Shown here: in pieces, positions 43,958 through 55,575 of the stretch
Numbering within the stretch: the first letter of the stretch is position 1
How the letters are laid out: the number at the start of each line of letters is the position of its first letter
NCBI GenBank assembly: GCA_958430865.1
Contig: CAUDNR010001057.1
Location: 42,934-106,933 of the forward strand
Source: Entrophospora sp. SA101
Lineage: Eukaryota; Glomeromycota; Glomeromycetes; Entrophosporales; Entrophosporaceae
Direction of reading: 5' to 3'
Length of the DNA stretch: 64,000 nucleotides
Program-made: the position numbers and the translations under genes
The notes under the pieces: generated by a model
The model's input: only the letters and a program-made list of their open reading frames with translations
What the model was told of the DNA's origin: nothing
Database searches by the model: none

Positions 43958-45697
43958 ATGGCTAAGTATTTGATTTTTCTGGAATCTTTTACCAAACAAG
44001 AGACGATCAAAACTTTTTTAGGGAATGATTACGAAATCTTCGCAACTAGTGGGCATTTAACCGAATTAAAAAAAGATGGTTATAATAACTTAGGTTTAGG
44101 AAAAGATTTAAAAAAATTTGATTTTACCCCGCGGTACGGCTTACTTCCGGAAAAAAAAAAAAAAGTTGAATTTTGACAAAATTACTTAAAAAAAAATCCG
44201 CCAAGTTTAATTCTTTTAGCCACTGACCCAGACCGTGAGGGCGAAGCAATTGCCAAAGCAGTGGTCGATTTACTTCAATTGAAACCGCAACAATACAAGC
44301 GTTTACTTTTTTACGAAATTACTCAACAAAGCATCCGCCAATCTTTGGCTAATCTCTCAGAACTTAACCAAAAATTAGTTGAAGCCCAAAATGCTAGACA
44401 AGTTTTAGACCGAATGATTGGCTTTTGTCTCAGTCCCCTTTTACAAAAAAAAATCCGTCAAGCTTTGTCAGCCGGCCGAGTCCAATCAGTCGTTTTAAAA
44501 TTAATTGTTGACCGGGAAATTGCCATTCAAGAATACGAAAAAAACAAAGAATATATTCTCCAAGGAATTTACGAGACCCAAGGGGAAAAATACGCTTTAA
44601 GGCAAAAAGGCGAAAAGGGAAAATTAGTGACTTATCCTAATAAAGAAGAAGCAGAAAAGGTTAAGGCGCAATTAGGTCCTATTTTTTCTCTCATCAAGGA
44701 AGAAAAAGAAAAAAGATATATCATTCCCAAGGCTCCTTTTACTACTTCTCTCTTGCTGTACGAAGCAAAATCTCAATTAGGTTTTTCCATTGCCCAAACT
44801 ACTAAATTAGCTCAGCAATTATACGAAGGAGTTTATTTAAAAAGTAAAAATAAACAAACGGGATTAATTACTTATCCCCGCACTGATTCTTGCCGCTTAA
44901 ACAAACAATTTATAGAACAAACTTATCAATATGTTCAAAAGCAATGAGGGAAAGAATATTGTCAATTTTCTCCCCAACACCAACAAAAAAAAGAAAGTTT
45001 AAATGTCCAAGACGCCCACGAAGCCATTCGTCCCACTTACTTTTCGCAACATCCCGAAGAAATAAAAGATAGTTTAACGCCGGAACAATTTGCCCTGTAT
45101 AAACTAATTTATCGGCACACCTTAGCCAGTTTAATGAGTTCAGCCCAAGCCGAAAAAACTACGTATACTTTTGTTAACAATGGCTATTACTTTACCCTCA
45201 ACGAAAATGTGCTTACTTTTGCCGGATTTTTCATTCTTAACCCTGATTATTATTTGCCTAATTATAAAATTAAAAAGGCTTCTTTCTTAGCCGAAGTTGA
45301 TTTGCAATCCTTAGAAGTAAACAAAATGGAAGTAAAAGAATACTTGGAAAATAAGCCTCAGCGTTATAATGAAGGCAGTTTAGTCCAGGAACTAGAAAGA
45401 TTAGGGATTGGTCGCCCCTCTACTTATAATACATTTAGTCGACTTTTGCTTAGTCGCGGCTACGTTGATTACAATAATGAAAAACAGAAACATTTTATTC
45501 CGAAAGAGTTAGGTATTAAAGTAAACGAGTGATTACAGAAGAATTTTGCTTCTTTAATTAACGAAAAATATACTGCTAGTTTAGAGGCTGAATTAGACAA
45601 AATTAGCCAAGGGGAAAATTCTTATCTCGAATTCATTCAAAACTTTTGAAATAGTTTTTTTCCTTATTGGCAAGAAGTTTCAACTAAACCAGCTTAA
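43958..45697 (+). CDS. topA: DNA topoisomerase I
   Basis: 579 residues from ATG 43958. It relaxes negative supercoils. The TOPRIM acids lie in L-E-S near the start and D-P-D-R-E-G-E. The catalytic Tyr is in I-T-Y-P-R-T-D near residue 307; S-A-G-R-V-Q-S and L-E-R-L-G-I-G-R-P-S-T-Y also match. The C-terminal zinc-finger domains are absent. Five TGA Trp codons. Confidence 0.95.
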
Positions 45698-45787
45698 AAT
45701 TCACTTACTCTTGCGAAAAGTAAAAATGTCAAATGATTAGACTTTTCACTAAAAAAAATTAGAGAGTTATTTATATATTAAAATCGT

Positions 45788-45931
45788 TTAAACTTTTCCT
45801 TTATTGAGAATAATAATTACTATTAAGATTAAAAAACTGGCGGCAGCCAAAAAGCCAATTAAAATTACCCAGCGTCACCGGAGAAATCAATCTCATTCGC
45901 CCTCTTGAATATTTGCTAACCGAAGTTTCAT
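45788..45931 (-). CDS. Small single-TM protein
   Basis: 47 residues from ATG 45931, with a Trp/Arg-rich front (TGA codons) and a hydrophobic helix of about 24 residues. It lies 16 nt downstream of rnc on the same strand. Confidence 0.5.
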
Positions 45932-45947
45932 ATATAAGGATTTTTAA

Positions 45948-46658
45948 TTAACTTTTTAAATTGCCGATTTTTTCCAAAGCCTGGCGAGCAGCCTCTTGTT
46001 CAGCCGATTTTTTGCTTTTTCCTTGTCCTTGGGCTCGAATTTTGCCTAAACTGTCCCGAACTTCAACAATGAACTCCTGGCTTTCAGCTTGATTTCTTCA
46101 TTTAACCACTGAATAAGTTAAAAGATTATTTTGGGCTTGGCAAAATTCTTGTAGTTGCGTTTTATAATCTCATATTTCATCTTCTCTGCCTTTAATTCAA
46201 ACAAAAAGAGTTAAATCGAGAAACCTTTCGACAATTTTGGCTCCTTTTTCTAAATATAAAGCCGCCACGAAAGATTCAAAAATATCGGCTAAAATATTTG
46301 TTTTTTCCTTACCTTTGCTCTTTTCTTCTCCTGCTCCTAGTTTTAAAAATTGAAAAAGTTTAGTTTCTTGGCTTAACTCTGCTAAGGTTTTTTGTTGTAC
46401 CATAAACTGTTTTAATTTACTCATTTCTCCTTCTGAATAATGAGGATAATTCCGGTAAATATAGAGGCAAACATACATATCCAAAATGCTGTCGCCCAAA
46501 AATTCCAAAGTTTCGTAATCGGCGATTTTTTCTTCTTTGTTTTCGTTAATAAAAGAACTATGGGTAAAAGCTTGCCGGAAAAGGGGAGTTTCTTGAACAC
46601 TTTGGATAATTTTTTCAATTTTATTTTTTTTCATGGTTAGTTTTTTAGTTAACTTCAC
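45948..46658 (-). CDS. rnc: Ribonuclease III
   Basis: 236 residues from ATG 46658. Signature E-T-L-E-F-L-G-D-S near residue 50 carries catalytic acids; D-I-F-E-S-F-V-A-A-L-Y follows. The C-terminal 70 residues form a double-stranded RNA-binding domain. One TGA Trp each in the W-I-K, D-Y and W-R-N parts. An alternative ATG at 46634 would avoid overlap with the gene at 46645. Confidence 0.93.
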
Positions 46659-48261
46659 TAATAAAAAAGATTACTTTGAGGGCTCGCAAATCTTGCTGAA
46701 GAAGATAATATCCTCATTTAGTAAGTGAGCAGCTAACTATATAAATAGTTTTTTCTTCGTTGGTTTTTTGTTCGTAAAGATGGCTAACGTAATAAACTGG
46801 TTTGAATTCTCTTAATAAAACTAGAATTTTGTCTAATTTATCGCGAGAATCCGTTTGTACGTTTAAAATCACCTTAATATCTTTGGGGAACATTTGGCTA
46901 ATCAAAAAAGCCGAAAGGAAAATATAAACCAAAGTAGCTCAGAGTTTTTCGTTGTTTGTAGCGTATTTTACATAGCCTTTAAAATAGCCGGCTGGGTTTT
47001 TTTCGTAAAATTCTTTTTCGGTTCTTTCTTGGCGCCTTTTGAGGTAGATTAAGTATTTTTTCTCTTTTTTGTTTTCTGGCGAAACAGCCTCTTTTTCTCT
47101 TTTAGCAATTTCTTTTTCGAGGGTGCTTTTTAATTCCTCTTTGTTCATTAAATACATTTCAATTTCCTCCGCTGGATAATCTTCTAAATACTCGCTACCA
47201 GTTTTGCTTTTTAAATGAGTAGTAAGCGGAGAATTTTCTTTTTGGAGGGCGATAATTTGCTGCTGATTTTGCCTAATTTGCTTTTCTTTTTCTTGCTTGA
47301 TTGCTAGATTTTCCTCTTGGCTGATAATTTTTTCCAATTCGGAGTTTTTTTTCTCGAAAACTTTTTTTTTTTGATAATTGTCTTTTCATTTTTGGAGAAC
47401 TTGGTCTAAATCCTCTTCTTCGTTGAGAAATTTCTGCTCAGCAGCCTTGTTCTTTTCTCAAAGATAAGTTTTCAATTCGGCCTTTTTTACCCTTGGATTG
47501 TCGTCAATTCAGAGAAAACTAACCACGGTAACCAAGAAAATAATCAAAAAGCCAAAAAACTTAAAGAGGGTGCTGAGGGAAACCTTCGTTTTTTTTTTGC
47601 TCGAAAGATGAGCCGTAATAATTTCTAGGCCACCGGGAGTGGCTCGGGCTTTAAAAATCAAACTATAACCATAAGTGTGAATTAAAGCGGCTAAAAGGGC
47701 AATAGCAATATAAAAAGGTAAAGTAAACCCTAATTGTTCCCGGCCAAAGCCTCAATTTTCGGGAGAAAAATTATTGAATACGTAATTGCCTAAGTTGAGT
47801 TTATCAAAGGTTCAACTCCAAAAGAGTTGGGCCAAGGAGTAAAAAAGAGCGGTTGATAACATATCCAGTTTTCCCCGAAAGAAACGCCGCAAAATAAAAA
47901 TAATGAGTAAGTTGATTAAAAAAGCGGTGGCAAAAAGAAAATGAGTGTTATTAGCCCGCACTTTTTCGCTATAGCCAGCCAAAAGGTTGAAAATAGCTTG
48001 TAAAAAACCATTTAAGCCACTATTATAAATACCGTTCGGTTTCAGCAAAAGAGTAAACGCCGCGGTAGTAAAAAAAGCGGCAAAAAAAACGACCCCAATT
48101 TTCACCAAAAAACTACGAACTTTTTCTCGCTTTCTAACTTTTTTCTTTTTGGTGTCACGGTGTAAAGAACGAATAATGTCCCCGTACCTTTTTCAAACTT
48201 GGTAATCTTTTTTTTCGGGTAATTCTTCAACGGGAACTTCTACTTTTTTTTTTTCTTTCAT
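46645..48261 (-). CDS. YitT-like membrane protein with large coiled-coil insertion
   Basis: 538 residues from ATG 48261. Four or five hydrophobic helices fill the first half and one lies near residue 445. A long Lys/Glu/Gln coiled coil (about 280-420) is inserted before the last helix. The C-terminus resembles the DUF2179-like tail of YitT proteins. Mollicute YitT relatives are often enlarged. Function unknown. It overlaps the start of rnc. Confidence 0.65.
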
Positions 48262-48283
48262 TTTTTCTCCAATTTATCTAAAT

Positions 48284-50257
48284 TTATTCCAATAATACTT
48301 GCCCCGGCTGGCTTTCATTAGTGAAAATGTAGTAAATTTCTTCGCGGTGGAGAGTATTTTTTTCGAGCAAGGCTTGGGCTAATAAATCCAAAACTTTTCT
48401 TTTTTCTTGTAAAATTCGCCGAACCTTTTGCTGACATTCATTGAGAATTTTTCACCTTTCGTCTTCAAATTTTTGCCGGGCAGTTTCCGATAATTCATTT
48501 AAACTTTCTTCGCCAAAGAAAGGAGAATCTTGGCTAGCAATTATTCCTAAGTCGGACATACTATAACGCAAAATTAAATCCCGGGCCAATACGGAAACTC
48601 TTTTGTAATCAGAATAATTGCCAGTAGTAACGTAACTAGTGCCAAAAACTAATTCTTCGCTAATCCGACCACCGAGAAGTGACATAATTTGGGCTAAGAT
48701 TTCTTGCTTATTGACTAAAATATCGTCTTCCTTGTCCCCTAAGTCAATCCAAGTATAACCGCCAGCCGTTCAGCGGGGAATAATGGTGATTTTGCGAACA
48801 ACCAATTCCGGGAGCACTAATCCGACAACTGCGTGACCGGCTTCGTGATAAGCCACTAATTTTTTGCTTTCCGGGGTCAAAACTTGGCTTTTTAAAGCCG
48901 GGCCCATTAAAACGCGGTCAAAAGCTTCTAAAAGAATGGCCTGGCTAATCGCTTTTTGTTGATAGCGCACGGTTAAAATCGTGGCTTCGTTAAACATGTT
49001 GGCAATTTGGGCACTACTCATACCCTTGGTCATAGCCGCTATTTCTTTCCAGTCAACGTCACTAGTAAATTGTTTTTTTCTGGCGTATAAACGAATAATT
49101 GCTTGGCGCTCTTTGAAATTGGGTAAAGGGATATAAATATGCCGGTCAAACCGACCCGGGCGTAAAAGAGCCGGGTCAAGCGTGTTTAAGGAGTTAGTCG
49201 CTGCCAAAAAAATCACGTTCTCGCGGGGCGAAAAGCCATCTAATTCATTAAGCAGTTGATTTAAGGTTTCGTGGTGAGAATGAATTGATTGGTGACGCTT
49301 GCCAGCAATAGCGTCGATTTCGTCCACAAAAATAAAACAGCCACCTTTTTCTTGGGCGTATTTTCGGGCCAGGGCAAAAGTATTGCGAATATCAGCAGCT
49401 CCCCAACCGACAATTCCTTTTTCGAATTCGGGAGCCGAGCGGTAAATAAAAGGTAATTTACACTCGCCAGCCAAAGCTTTCGCCAAAAGGGTTTTTCCGT
49501 TGCCTGGTGGTCCGACTAAAAGAATGCCCTTGGGGATTTGGGCTCCTTGTTTCCAAAAAATTTGGGGATTACGAAAATAGGTAATAATCTCTTGTAATTC
49601 TTCTTTGGCCTCCTCTAAACCCCCAATGTCTTTGAATCTAACCCCCGAATCATCGGCCACGTCCATTCTCCGTTTTCGGGAACCAGAAAAAATTCTTCCG
49701 ATTAGCTGTCCGCCTAAAAGAAGGTCAATGATTGAAAGCACCAAAAGCGCCACCACCACTTTTCCCAGGAGGTCAGGGATAAATTTCTTGTTGGGAGGAT
49801 GAAGCCAGTTGTTTCCCTCCGGAATAGTTAATTTAGTGGGGAATTCTTTCCCTTCTCAGTCAATGGTTATTTTTTTCTCTTTTTGGGCTTGGTCGATTTC
49901 TCCGGGCTTAATTTCATTATCAATGGTGGAATAACTAGTGCTGCGAAATTTTTCCCACAAGCTCGCATTTTTGGCTTTCAAAGAATATTCATTACCGACA
50001 AGTTGTTTAGGAGTAAACACAACTGGATGGTCAAGGTCAATATTTCGGTAATCTTTTGCTTCTAAGCCAGTGATTATTATTTGGTCGCCTTTTTTGACAA
50101 AACGAAAAAATTTCCGATTATCTTGCCACACTCAACTTAGAAAAAGCCAAATTAAAAAAAAAAAAATGATAATAAAGTAAAAAGGATTATTTTTAATTCA
50201 GGCTCAAAAAGAAAATTTTTGCTTTTTTTGGATTTCTAAGGATTCTTTTTCGGTCAT
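48284..50257 (-). CDS. ftsH: ATP-dependent zinc metalloprotease FtsH
   Basis: 657 residues from ATG 50257. Two TM helices at about 23-43 and 166-190. Walker A is G-P-P-G-N-G-K-T near residue 249 (Asn in place of the more common Thr), Walker B F-V-D-E-I-D and the zinc motif H-E-A-G-H near 469. Degrades membrane and some soluble proteins. Five TGA Trp codons. tilS lies just upstream, a common FtsH neighbour. Confidence 0.96.
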
Positions 50258-50311
50258 TTTCAATTAGGAAGATTGCTTATAATTAAATTTTAAATTGCTG
50301 TTTAGCGAAAC

Positions 50312-51241
50312 TTAATCTTTTTTCAAGGTCGCCCAAGGAAAATTTTTGCTAATTCGGTAATTTTTGTTGAGAATAATGTTGATTTTCTTTTTTTTGCTGG
50401 CTAATTGCTTGATGATTTCCGGTCAAATTTGCTTTTTCCGATTAATAAAGGTGTTGTTTGTTCTTTTATTTATCCAGTAGTAAAGTAATCTCAGTTTTAA
50501 TTCCGGAGAGTTAGCTCCTCACTTTTTTAAGTCGAGAATTGAGTTGACAATAACTTCCTTGATTTGCTTTTTCAAACATAGTTTAGTTTTTCGTAATTCT
50601 TGGTTTTTTTGTTGGATTTCTTTTCGTAATTCTTGGTTTTTTTTCGCTGAAAAATGAATTAACTCTTGGCGAATAATGTTGCGCTGATAAATTGGTAAAT
50701 AATTAGTTTTATCAAGGGAGTAGGAGAGATTATTTTGGTGCAAATATTGGCAAATTTGTTCCTTGTTGAGATGAAGCAGCGGACGCAAAATGTAGATGCT
50801 TTTTTTTTTATCCTGTCAACGGGTTTTTGGTGCCAATCCCCAATATTCGACTAGTGATTTTCTTTCTTTTTGTCAATAGTAAGTTTCTAAATGGTCGTTG
50901 AAATGATGAGCAACGACAATATATTTAGTTTGCTTTTGTTGGGCTAATTCTTGAAAAAAATTATAGCGCTTTTTTCGGGCTCAGGCTTGAAAATTTTTTC
51001 CTGACGAATATTCTTGGGGTTGCACTTGGCAAACGAAAAAAGGCAAATCTCATTTTTGACAATATTTTCTCACTAGTTCCTCATCTTGTTTGCTTTCTGC
51101 CCTTTTGTGATAATTCACGTGAGCAACAGCAAAATTAAAGCCTAAGCGGTACATATTATCTAACAAAAACATGCTGTCTGGTCCTCCGGAAATTCCTAAA
51201 ATGTAAATGTATTTTTTGTTGAGGATTTTTTCATTGAGCAT
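50312..51241 (-). CDS. tilS: tRNA(Ile)-lysidine synthase
   Basis: 309 residues from ATG 51241. It converts C34 of tRNA-Ile(CAT) to lysidine. The PP-loop S-G-G-P-D-S is at residues 18-23, and the A-H-H-x-x-D and L-R-P-L-L motifs follow. A repeated E-L-R-K stretch lies in the C-terminal part. Six TGA Trp codons. tilS followed by ftsH is conserved in many Firmicutes and Mollicutes. Confidence 0.93.
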
Positions 51242-51351
51242 ATAAAAACATATTACCTAATCTACAATGAATGTCTGTTTTGTTATTTTTACTTTTTGCC
51301 TAGTTAATTTTGTTCGTAAATTTTCTGTTTTTTTTATAAGTCTTTTCTTCT

Positions 51352-51639
51352 CTATCCCAGCTTGTAGCCAGAGACTAGTTGAATAAAAGCTTTTTTGCGT
51401 AATTTAGTATAAAATTTTCCCGGAAATTTGCGCAATAAACTAACTTTTTGCTGGACTGGTTTTTCCCGGCAAGTTCTGACTTTTTTTACTTTGACTTTGT
51501 AAAATCATTCTATGGCTTGCCTAATTTGGAATTTGTTAGCCTTAGGGTGAACATAAAAAGCGTAAATTCTTGCTTTTTCTTGTTGTTCTTGACTTTTTTT
51601 GCTTAAAACATACTGCTGAATTATTTGTTCTTTAATCAT
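51352..51639 (-). CDS. rplW: 50S ribosomal protein uL23
   Basis: 95 residues from ATG 51639, overlapping the end of rplD by 8 nt. A Y-V-L-S start, Y-x-F-x-V-H-P-K-A-N-K and V-K-V-x-K-V match L23, which lines the polypeptide exit. The basic tail is long. rplB, normally next, is absent. Confidence 0.92.
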
Positions 51640-52291
51640 GATTATTTTTTAACCTCTTTTCTGTTTCGCTAAAAGCTTCTTGCGTAAAAAGCAAAATTGA
51701 ATAGTTTACCATGGCGTAAGTATTGACTATTTTGCTATTGGTCATTGCTATTTTTGGCAGATTACGAAATGCTCTTTTTGTCGCTTCATTTTTACTTTCT
51801 TGCGTAGAGAAAATAATTAATACTTTTTTCGCATTTAATTTTAGTTGAGTGAGGAATTTGTTGGCTTCTTTGGTCTTATATTCGGAAAGATTTATTTTGT
51901 CAATGACCATTATTTCTCCCTTGGCGTTTTTTTTACTGAGCACTGATTGGAGAGCTTTTTTTCTCACCTTTTTATTAATTTGACAATGATAGTTTTCTTG
52001 ACCAGTCGGTCCAAAAGATATTCCTCCGCCCCGAAATTGAGGAGCATAGCGAGAACCATGGCGCGCACCACCGGTTCCTTTTTGCCGATAAATTTTTCTC
52101 GTGCTTCCTTTTACTTCTCCGCGGCTTTTCACTTTACTAGTTGCTTGTCTTTGGTTGGCTAAATAACTACGAACAACTAAGGAGACAGCATGAGCCGAAT
52201 AAGGTGATTGCCAAACTTCTGAATTCAAAGGTAAATTACCCACTATTTCTTGTTTTTGATTAATTATATTTATTTCTGTGCTTATATTCAT
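51632..52291 (-). CDS. rplD: 50S ribosomal protein uL4
   Basis: 219 residues from ATG 52291. The loop with R-Q-K-G-T-G-x-A-R-H-G-S and the later G-G-G-I-S-F-G-P motif mark L4. It binds 23S rRNA and reaches the exit tunnel. rplC, normally upstream, is replaced by a coiled-coil gene. Confidence 0.95.
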   Translation of the reverse strand: MNISTEINIINQKQEIVGNLPLNSEVWQSPYSAHAVSLVVRSYLANQRQATSKVKSRGEVKGSTRKIYRQKGTGGARHGSRYAPQFRGGGISFGPTGQENYHCQINKKVRKKALQSVLSKKNAKGEIMVIDKINLSEYKTKEANKFLTQLKLNAKKVLIIFSTQESKNEATKRAFRNLPKIAMTNSKIVNTYAMVNYSILLFTQEAFSETEKRLKNNHD

Positions 52292-52294
52292 ATG

Positions 52295-52679
52295 TTAATT
52301 ATTAAAATTAGTTCTCGGAGCAATTTCAGTTCTTGGTTCGGTTGTTTGATTTTTCTTGCTCTCTAATTTAGTTATTTTGCTTTCTAGTTCTTGGATTGTT
52401 TGTTGGGCGAGTTTTTCAATTAATTCAACAGTTTTTTCTAACTCCTTAATCTTTTGGTCTTTTTGTTGATTTTCCCAGTTAGTTTTTAAATAATCTTTTT
52501 CAAACACTTTGAGGATGTTATTTAATCTCTGCTCCTCTTTGGGTGGGTTTTGTTGATAAAAATTATCCATGGCTTTCATGCTATCTTGGTGGATTTCTCT
52601 TTCTTGCTCCACTATCTCTTTTAAGATTTTAATNNNNNNNNNNGAGAGGCTCAGAGAGCTGATTTACTTTTTCGTTCAT
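52295..52679 (-). CDS. Coiled-coil protein spanning an assembly gap
   Basis: ATG 52679 on the minus strand reads about 12 residues and enters the N run. Beyond it the frame resumes and ends at TAA 52295 after about 115 coiled-coil residues rich in Lys, Glu and Gln. The listed frame does not divide by three across the ten Ns, so the gap length is a placeholder. No function recognised. Confidence 0.55.
52634..52643. other. Gap of 10 N
   Basis: Ten unspecified bases. The frame break across them shows the true length is not ten, so this is a scaffold join. Confidence 0.99.
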
Positions 52680-52690
52680 ATGTTTTTTGC

Positions 52691-52698
52691 ATATAGAC
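52691..52698 (+). promoter_or_regulatory. ATATAGAC box upstream of rplQ
   Basis: Followed by GAATGAAAAG, as in the minus strand leader of rplP. It is about 30 nt before the rplQ ATG; possible -10 region. Confidence 0.4.
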
Positions 52699-52726
52699 GA
52701 ATGAAAAGTCGCATAAAATTAAATAT

Positions 52727-53131
52727 ATGTCATTTATACTTAAACCAGGAAAAAATTCTGCTTGACGAAAACATGTTTTAAATAATTTAGCAGCAGATGT
52801 TATTTGCTATGAAAAAATCGAAACTAGTTTGCCAATGGCTAAAAGGTTAACTAAATTGCTTGCTAAATTAATTACCTGAGCCAAAAGAGCCGAAAAAGAG
52901 AAAGAAAAAAAAGAAGCCCGTCAACATTTATATCGTCTGGCTCTTCGTCATTTAGTAAATAAAAAAAGAGTCGAATTTAGGCAAGGAAAAAAAAAATCAA
53001 AAGTGCTTAGTAAATTGTTTGATAATCTAGGTAAAAGATACCAAGAACGACCAGGTGGTTATAGCCGAATTATTAAATTAGGTCAACGACAGGGTGATAA
53101 TAGTTTACGAGTAATTTTCAGTTTAGTCTAG
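52727..53131 (+). CDS. rplQ: 50S ribosomal protein bL17
   Basis: 134 residues from ATG 52727. The W-R-K-H-V-L-N-N-L-A-A-D region (TGA Trp), the basic middle and the C-terminal G-G-Y-S-R-I-I-K-L-G-Q-R-Q-G-D-N motif match L17. rpoA, its usual neighbour, is not here. Confidence 0.93.
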
Positions 53132-53149
53132 TAATTAAAATACTTGCTT

Positions 53150-53329
53150 ATGTTCGATTTTGGATGGGTTATTAGCAGCCTAATAATCTTAACTTTTATC
53201 TTTGTTTCGGTTTTATTAATTAGGCTTTTCTACCTTTGGCACAAGCAAAAGACTCCTGTTTGGTGAGATTTGCTTCCGGCTGGTGGTTTGTTTTTAATTG
53301 CTACTTTTTTTGTGTCCTGCTTATGATAA
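53150..53329 (+). CDS. Small two-TM protein
   Basis: 59 residues from ATG 53150, two hydrophobic helices joined by a K-Q-K-T-P-V-W-W loop. The ATG of the next gene lies inside its end (7-nt overlap). Confidence 0.5.
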
Positions 53330-53619
53330 AAGTAAAAGAGTTAAATATTCAGTTATCTCCTAACACCATTAAGCAAATTCAACAAGCCACTAATTACCAA
53401 CAATTAGCCACTGCTCGTAATGCGGAAATTAAAAAACATTTGCAGCAAAATTTAAATAGTTTAGCGGTGGTTAATTCGCCAAAAGAAATAATTCAACCAC
53501 CAACCAAAGAAAGGATTATTTGAATTGGTTTATTGTTGACTGCTTTATTAACGATTGGTGGATTGTTGGTGAAAATGGCGAAAAGGAAAATTAAATCACG
53601 CAAAAAAAACCAAAGTTAA
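53323..53619 (+). CDS. C-tail-anchored small protein
   Basis: 98 residues from ATG 53323. A Gln/Asn-rich helical part is followed (after a TGA Trp) by one hydrophobic helix of about 20 residues and a very basic tail. Overlaps the previous gene, so co-translation is likely. Confidence 0.5.
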
Positions 53620-53628
53620 ACATTGAAT

Positions 53629-53934
53629 TTAAAGGTTTTTATCACGCAGAAATCAATATAGCAAAAAAAACATCAAGTAAATAGGCAAATAAAAAAGAGA
53701 AAAAGCTAACTCAACAAATTTCCCTGAACCTAATAAACAAAGCAACGAAAATAGCACAAAAAAAATAAATGAAAGAAACATAAAGAGCTTGTTCTTCAAC
53801 GGAAAACGATAGAAAACAACTAGTAAAATAAGGAGAGAAAAAACATAGGGAGTAATGAGTTTAAATCGCTCTCAGCCCACATTTACTTTCTCCTCAATAG
53901 GTTTTTTTTCTCCCCTTACTCCGTCGTCTTCCAT
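53629..53934 (-). CDS. Membrane protein, three or four TM helices
   Basis: 101 residues from ATG 53934. A charged N-terminus of about 28 residues precedes several Leu/Phe-rich helices. It is 1 nt downstream of the previous gene's stop on the same strand. Confidence 0.55.
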
Positions 53935-53935
53935 G

Positions 53936-54145
53936 CTACATTATTTTGCAATCTTTTTTAGGTGGAACTTGAATTCGTGCTTCTAATTGTTCTGCTCGTC
54001 AATGATTAACTTCTGAATAACCAAGTTTTTTGTTGCTTTCTTTTATTTCATTAGTTAATTTAATCGTTGAACCTTTACTATTATTAAGTTGTGGGTCAGG
54101 CACAAGAACAAGTCCAGAAAAACCTCCGATTGTTGTTCTGCCCAT
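53936..54145 (-). CDS. Hypothetical protein, 5' end uncertain
   Basis: From ATG 54145 the frame encodes 69 residues with one TGA Trp; similar coding character continues upstream to a TAA near 54210, but no start lies there. It probably is the broken end of the gene at 54235, or a separate decayed gene. Confidence 0.4.
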
Positions 54146-54234
54146 TCGATGAGCATTTACAATATCTGATTTTCGGTTTTCAATTTGGCTAGAATAATTT
54201 CGTTGATTTTAATAAAAAACTGCTAATTAAATCC

Positions 54235-54825
54235 TTAGGAGATTAATTTTAGAGGTAAGCAATTTTTAGCCTGATTTGTTCATTTGCTACTTACCGTTTG
54301 GCTAAGAGTAATTTTTTTGGCTTTATTGTCGCCTTTTATTATCGGCTTAACCTCATCTCAATCTTCTTCCCCTTCTAACTCGCAAGTTCCTGGCGCAGTT
54401 TTGAAATTAAACTTCACATTTAAATCTCGGTATTCTTCGTCACGAATTAAATTGGTCGAACGACCTCTTAATCATTGTGAACCGGTGTCTAGTTTCCCAA
54501 AGAGTTTACTGATATTTTTGAAACCAGTTTCGCCAGCTTCAAGCAAACCACTAGCACAGTAAGCCAAATTACTAGTAGCCTGGCTTAAATTAGAAGTAAC
54601 TTTGATAAAATCGTTGTTTCCTCAATTACTTATTCTTTCACTTGCTTTTTGGGAAACGTCACCGACAAAGCCAGTGGCTTCTTTCCCACCACAGCAAACA
54701 TATTGAATGGCAGTTGAACCATATCGGCCTATCTTTCCCGTGGCTTCGCCAGTTAAGGAGGTTGTTAAAAGGGTAATACCCATAAATGTCTGTAATATTG
54801 TCATATGTATATTTTTATCGCGCAT
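54235..54825 (-). CDS. Hypothetical protein
   Basis: 196 residues from ATG 54825. The first 20 residues are moderately hydrophobic and Thr/Leu-rich, possibly a signal or membrane segment. Then Gly/Ser/Thr-rich and, later, acidic segments with Cys at intervals. Four TGA Trp codons. No family recognised. Confidence 0.5.
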
Positions 54826-54997
54826 CGCGCGTGCTAGAATAAGAGTTTTATATTAACTAATACAATTACTCACCAATTTGCTATGTTATAAATAAAAGTG
54901 GTATCTTGGATAGCCATAATTAATTATTAACTCCTTTCATGCGATGTTGGATTTCTTTTAAGAGGTCAATGAGAAGAGTGTTAAGAATTTAATCTAT
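54826..54997. other. Short intergenic interval
   Basis: AT-rich, no gene or clear hairpin seen. Confidence 0.5.
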
Positions 54998-55450
54998 TTA
55001 AAGTATTAAAAGCGGTCCCGCTTGCTGAATAAAAGTTAATGCTAAATAATAAGAATTAAAAAACATATCAAAGATTTCTTCTTTTTCCTTAAAAATAAGT
55101 TCATCGTTTATACTGTCTAAACCAAGATAAGCAAATTCAAACACTCCAAAGGTCGCCTCTAACTTTAACTTAGCTTCTTACAATTTGTAAATAGTTCTAT
55201 TATTTTCATAATTTTCTAACAGATTTAAGGCTGCCAAAAATTTTTCTTGATTAATCTTTCACTCATGATAATAATTTTTTTCACCAACATGAAGATACAT
55301 ATTGCCACCTTGTCTATCCATTATTTCCACTCAATCCGAAAAATGTGGATTAGCAGACTAATAGATTTTGTTCTCATTTTCACGAACACATTCGTGTAAT
55401 ATTTGCTTCAAACGTCAGGGGTTTTCAGCAACCAGATTTTTATTTAACAT
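54998..55450 (-). pseudogene. Hypothetical protein with two in-frame stops
   Basis: ATG 55450 begins a frame of 151 codons that stays coherent to TAA 54998 but is cut by a TAG near 55362 and a TAA near 55180. The sequence on both sides of each stop has the same coding character and TGA Trp codons. No frameshift is needed, so these are point losses. No domain recognised. Confidence 0.55.
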
Positions 55451-55575
55451 ATCTATGTTTTTATGCCTAGCATTCTAATATTTTTATCTTAATTCTAAGC
55501 GTTTTTCGCAAACAATTGTCCGATTTCGGCATGGTATTCTTTTTAAAAATACAAGTTAAAAAGTAAAAAGTTAAT

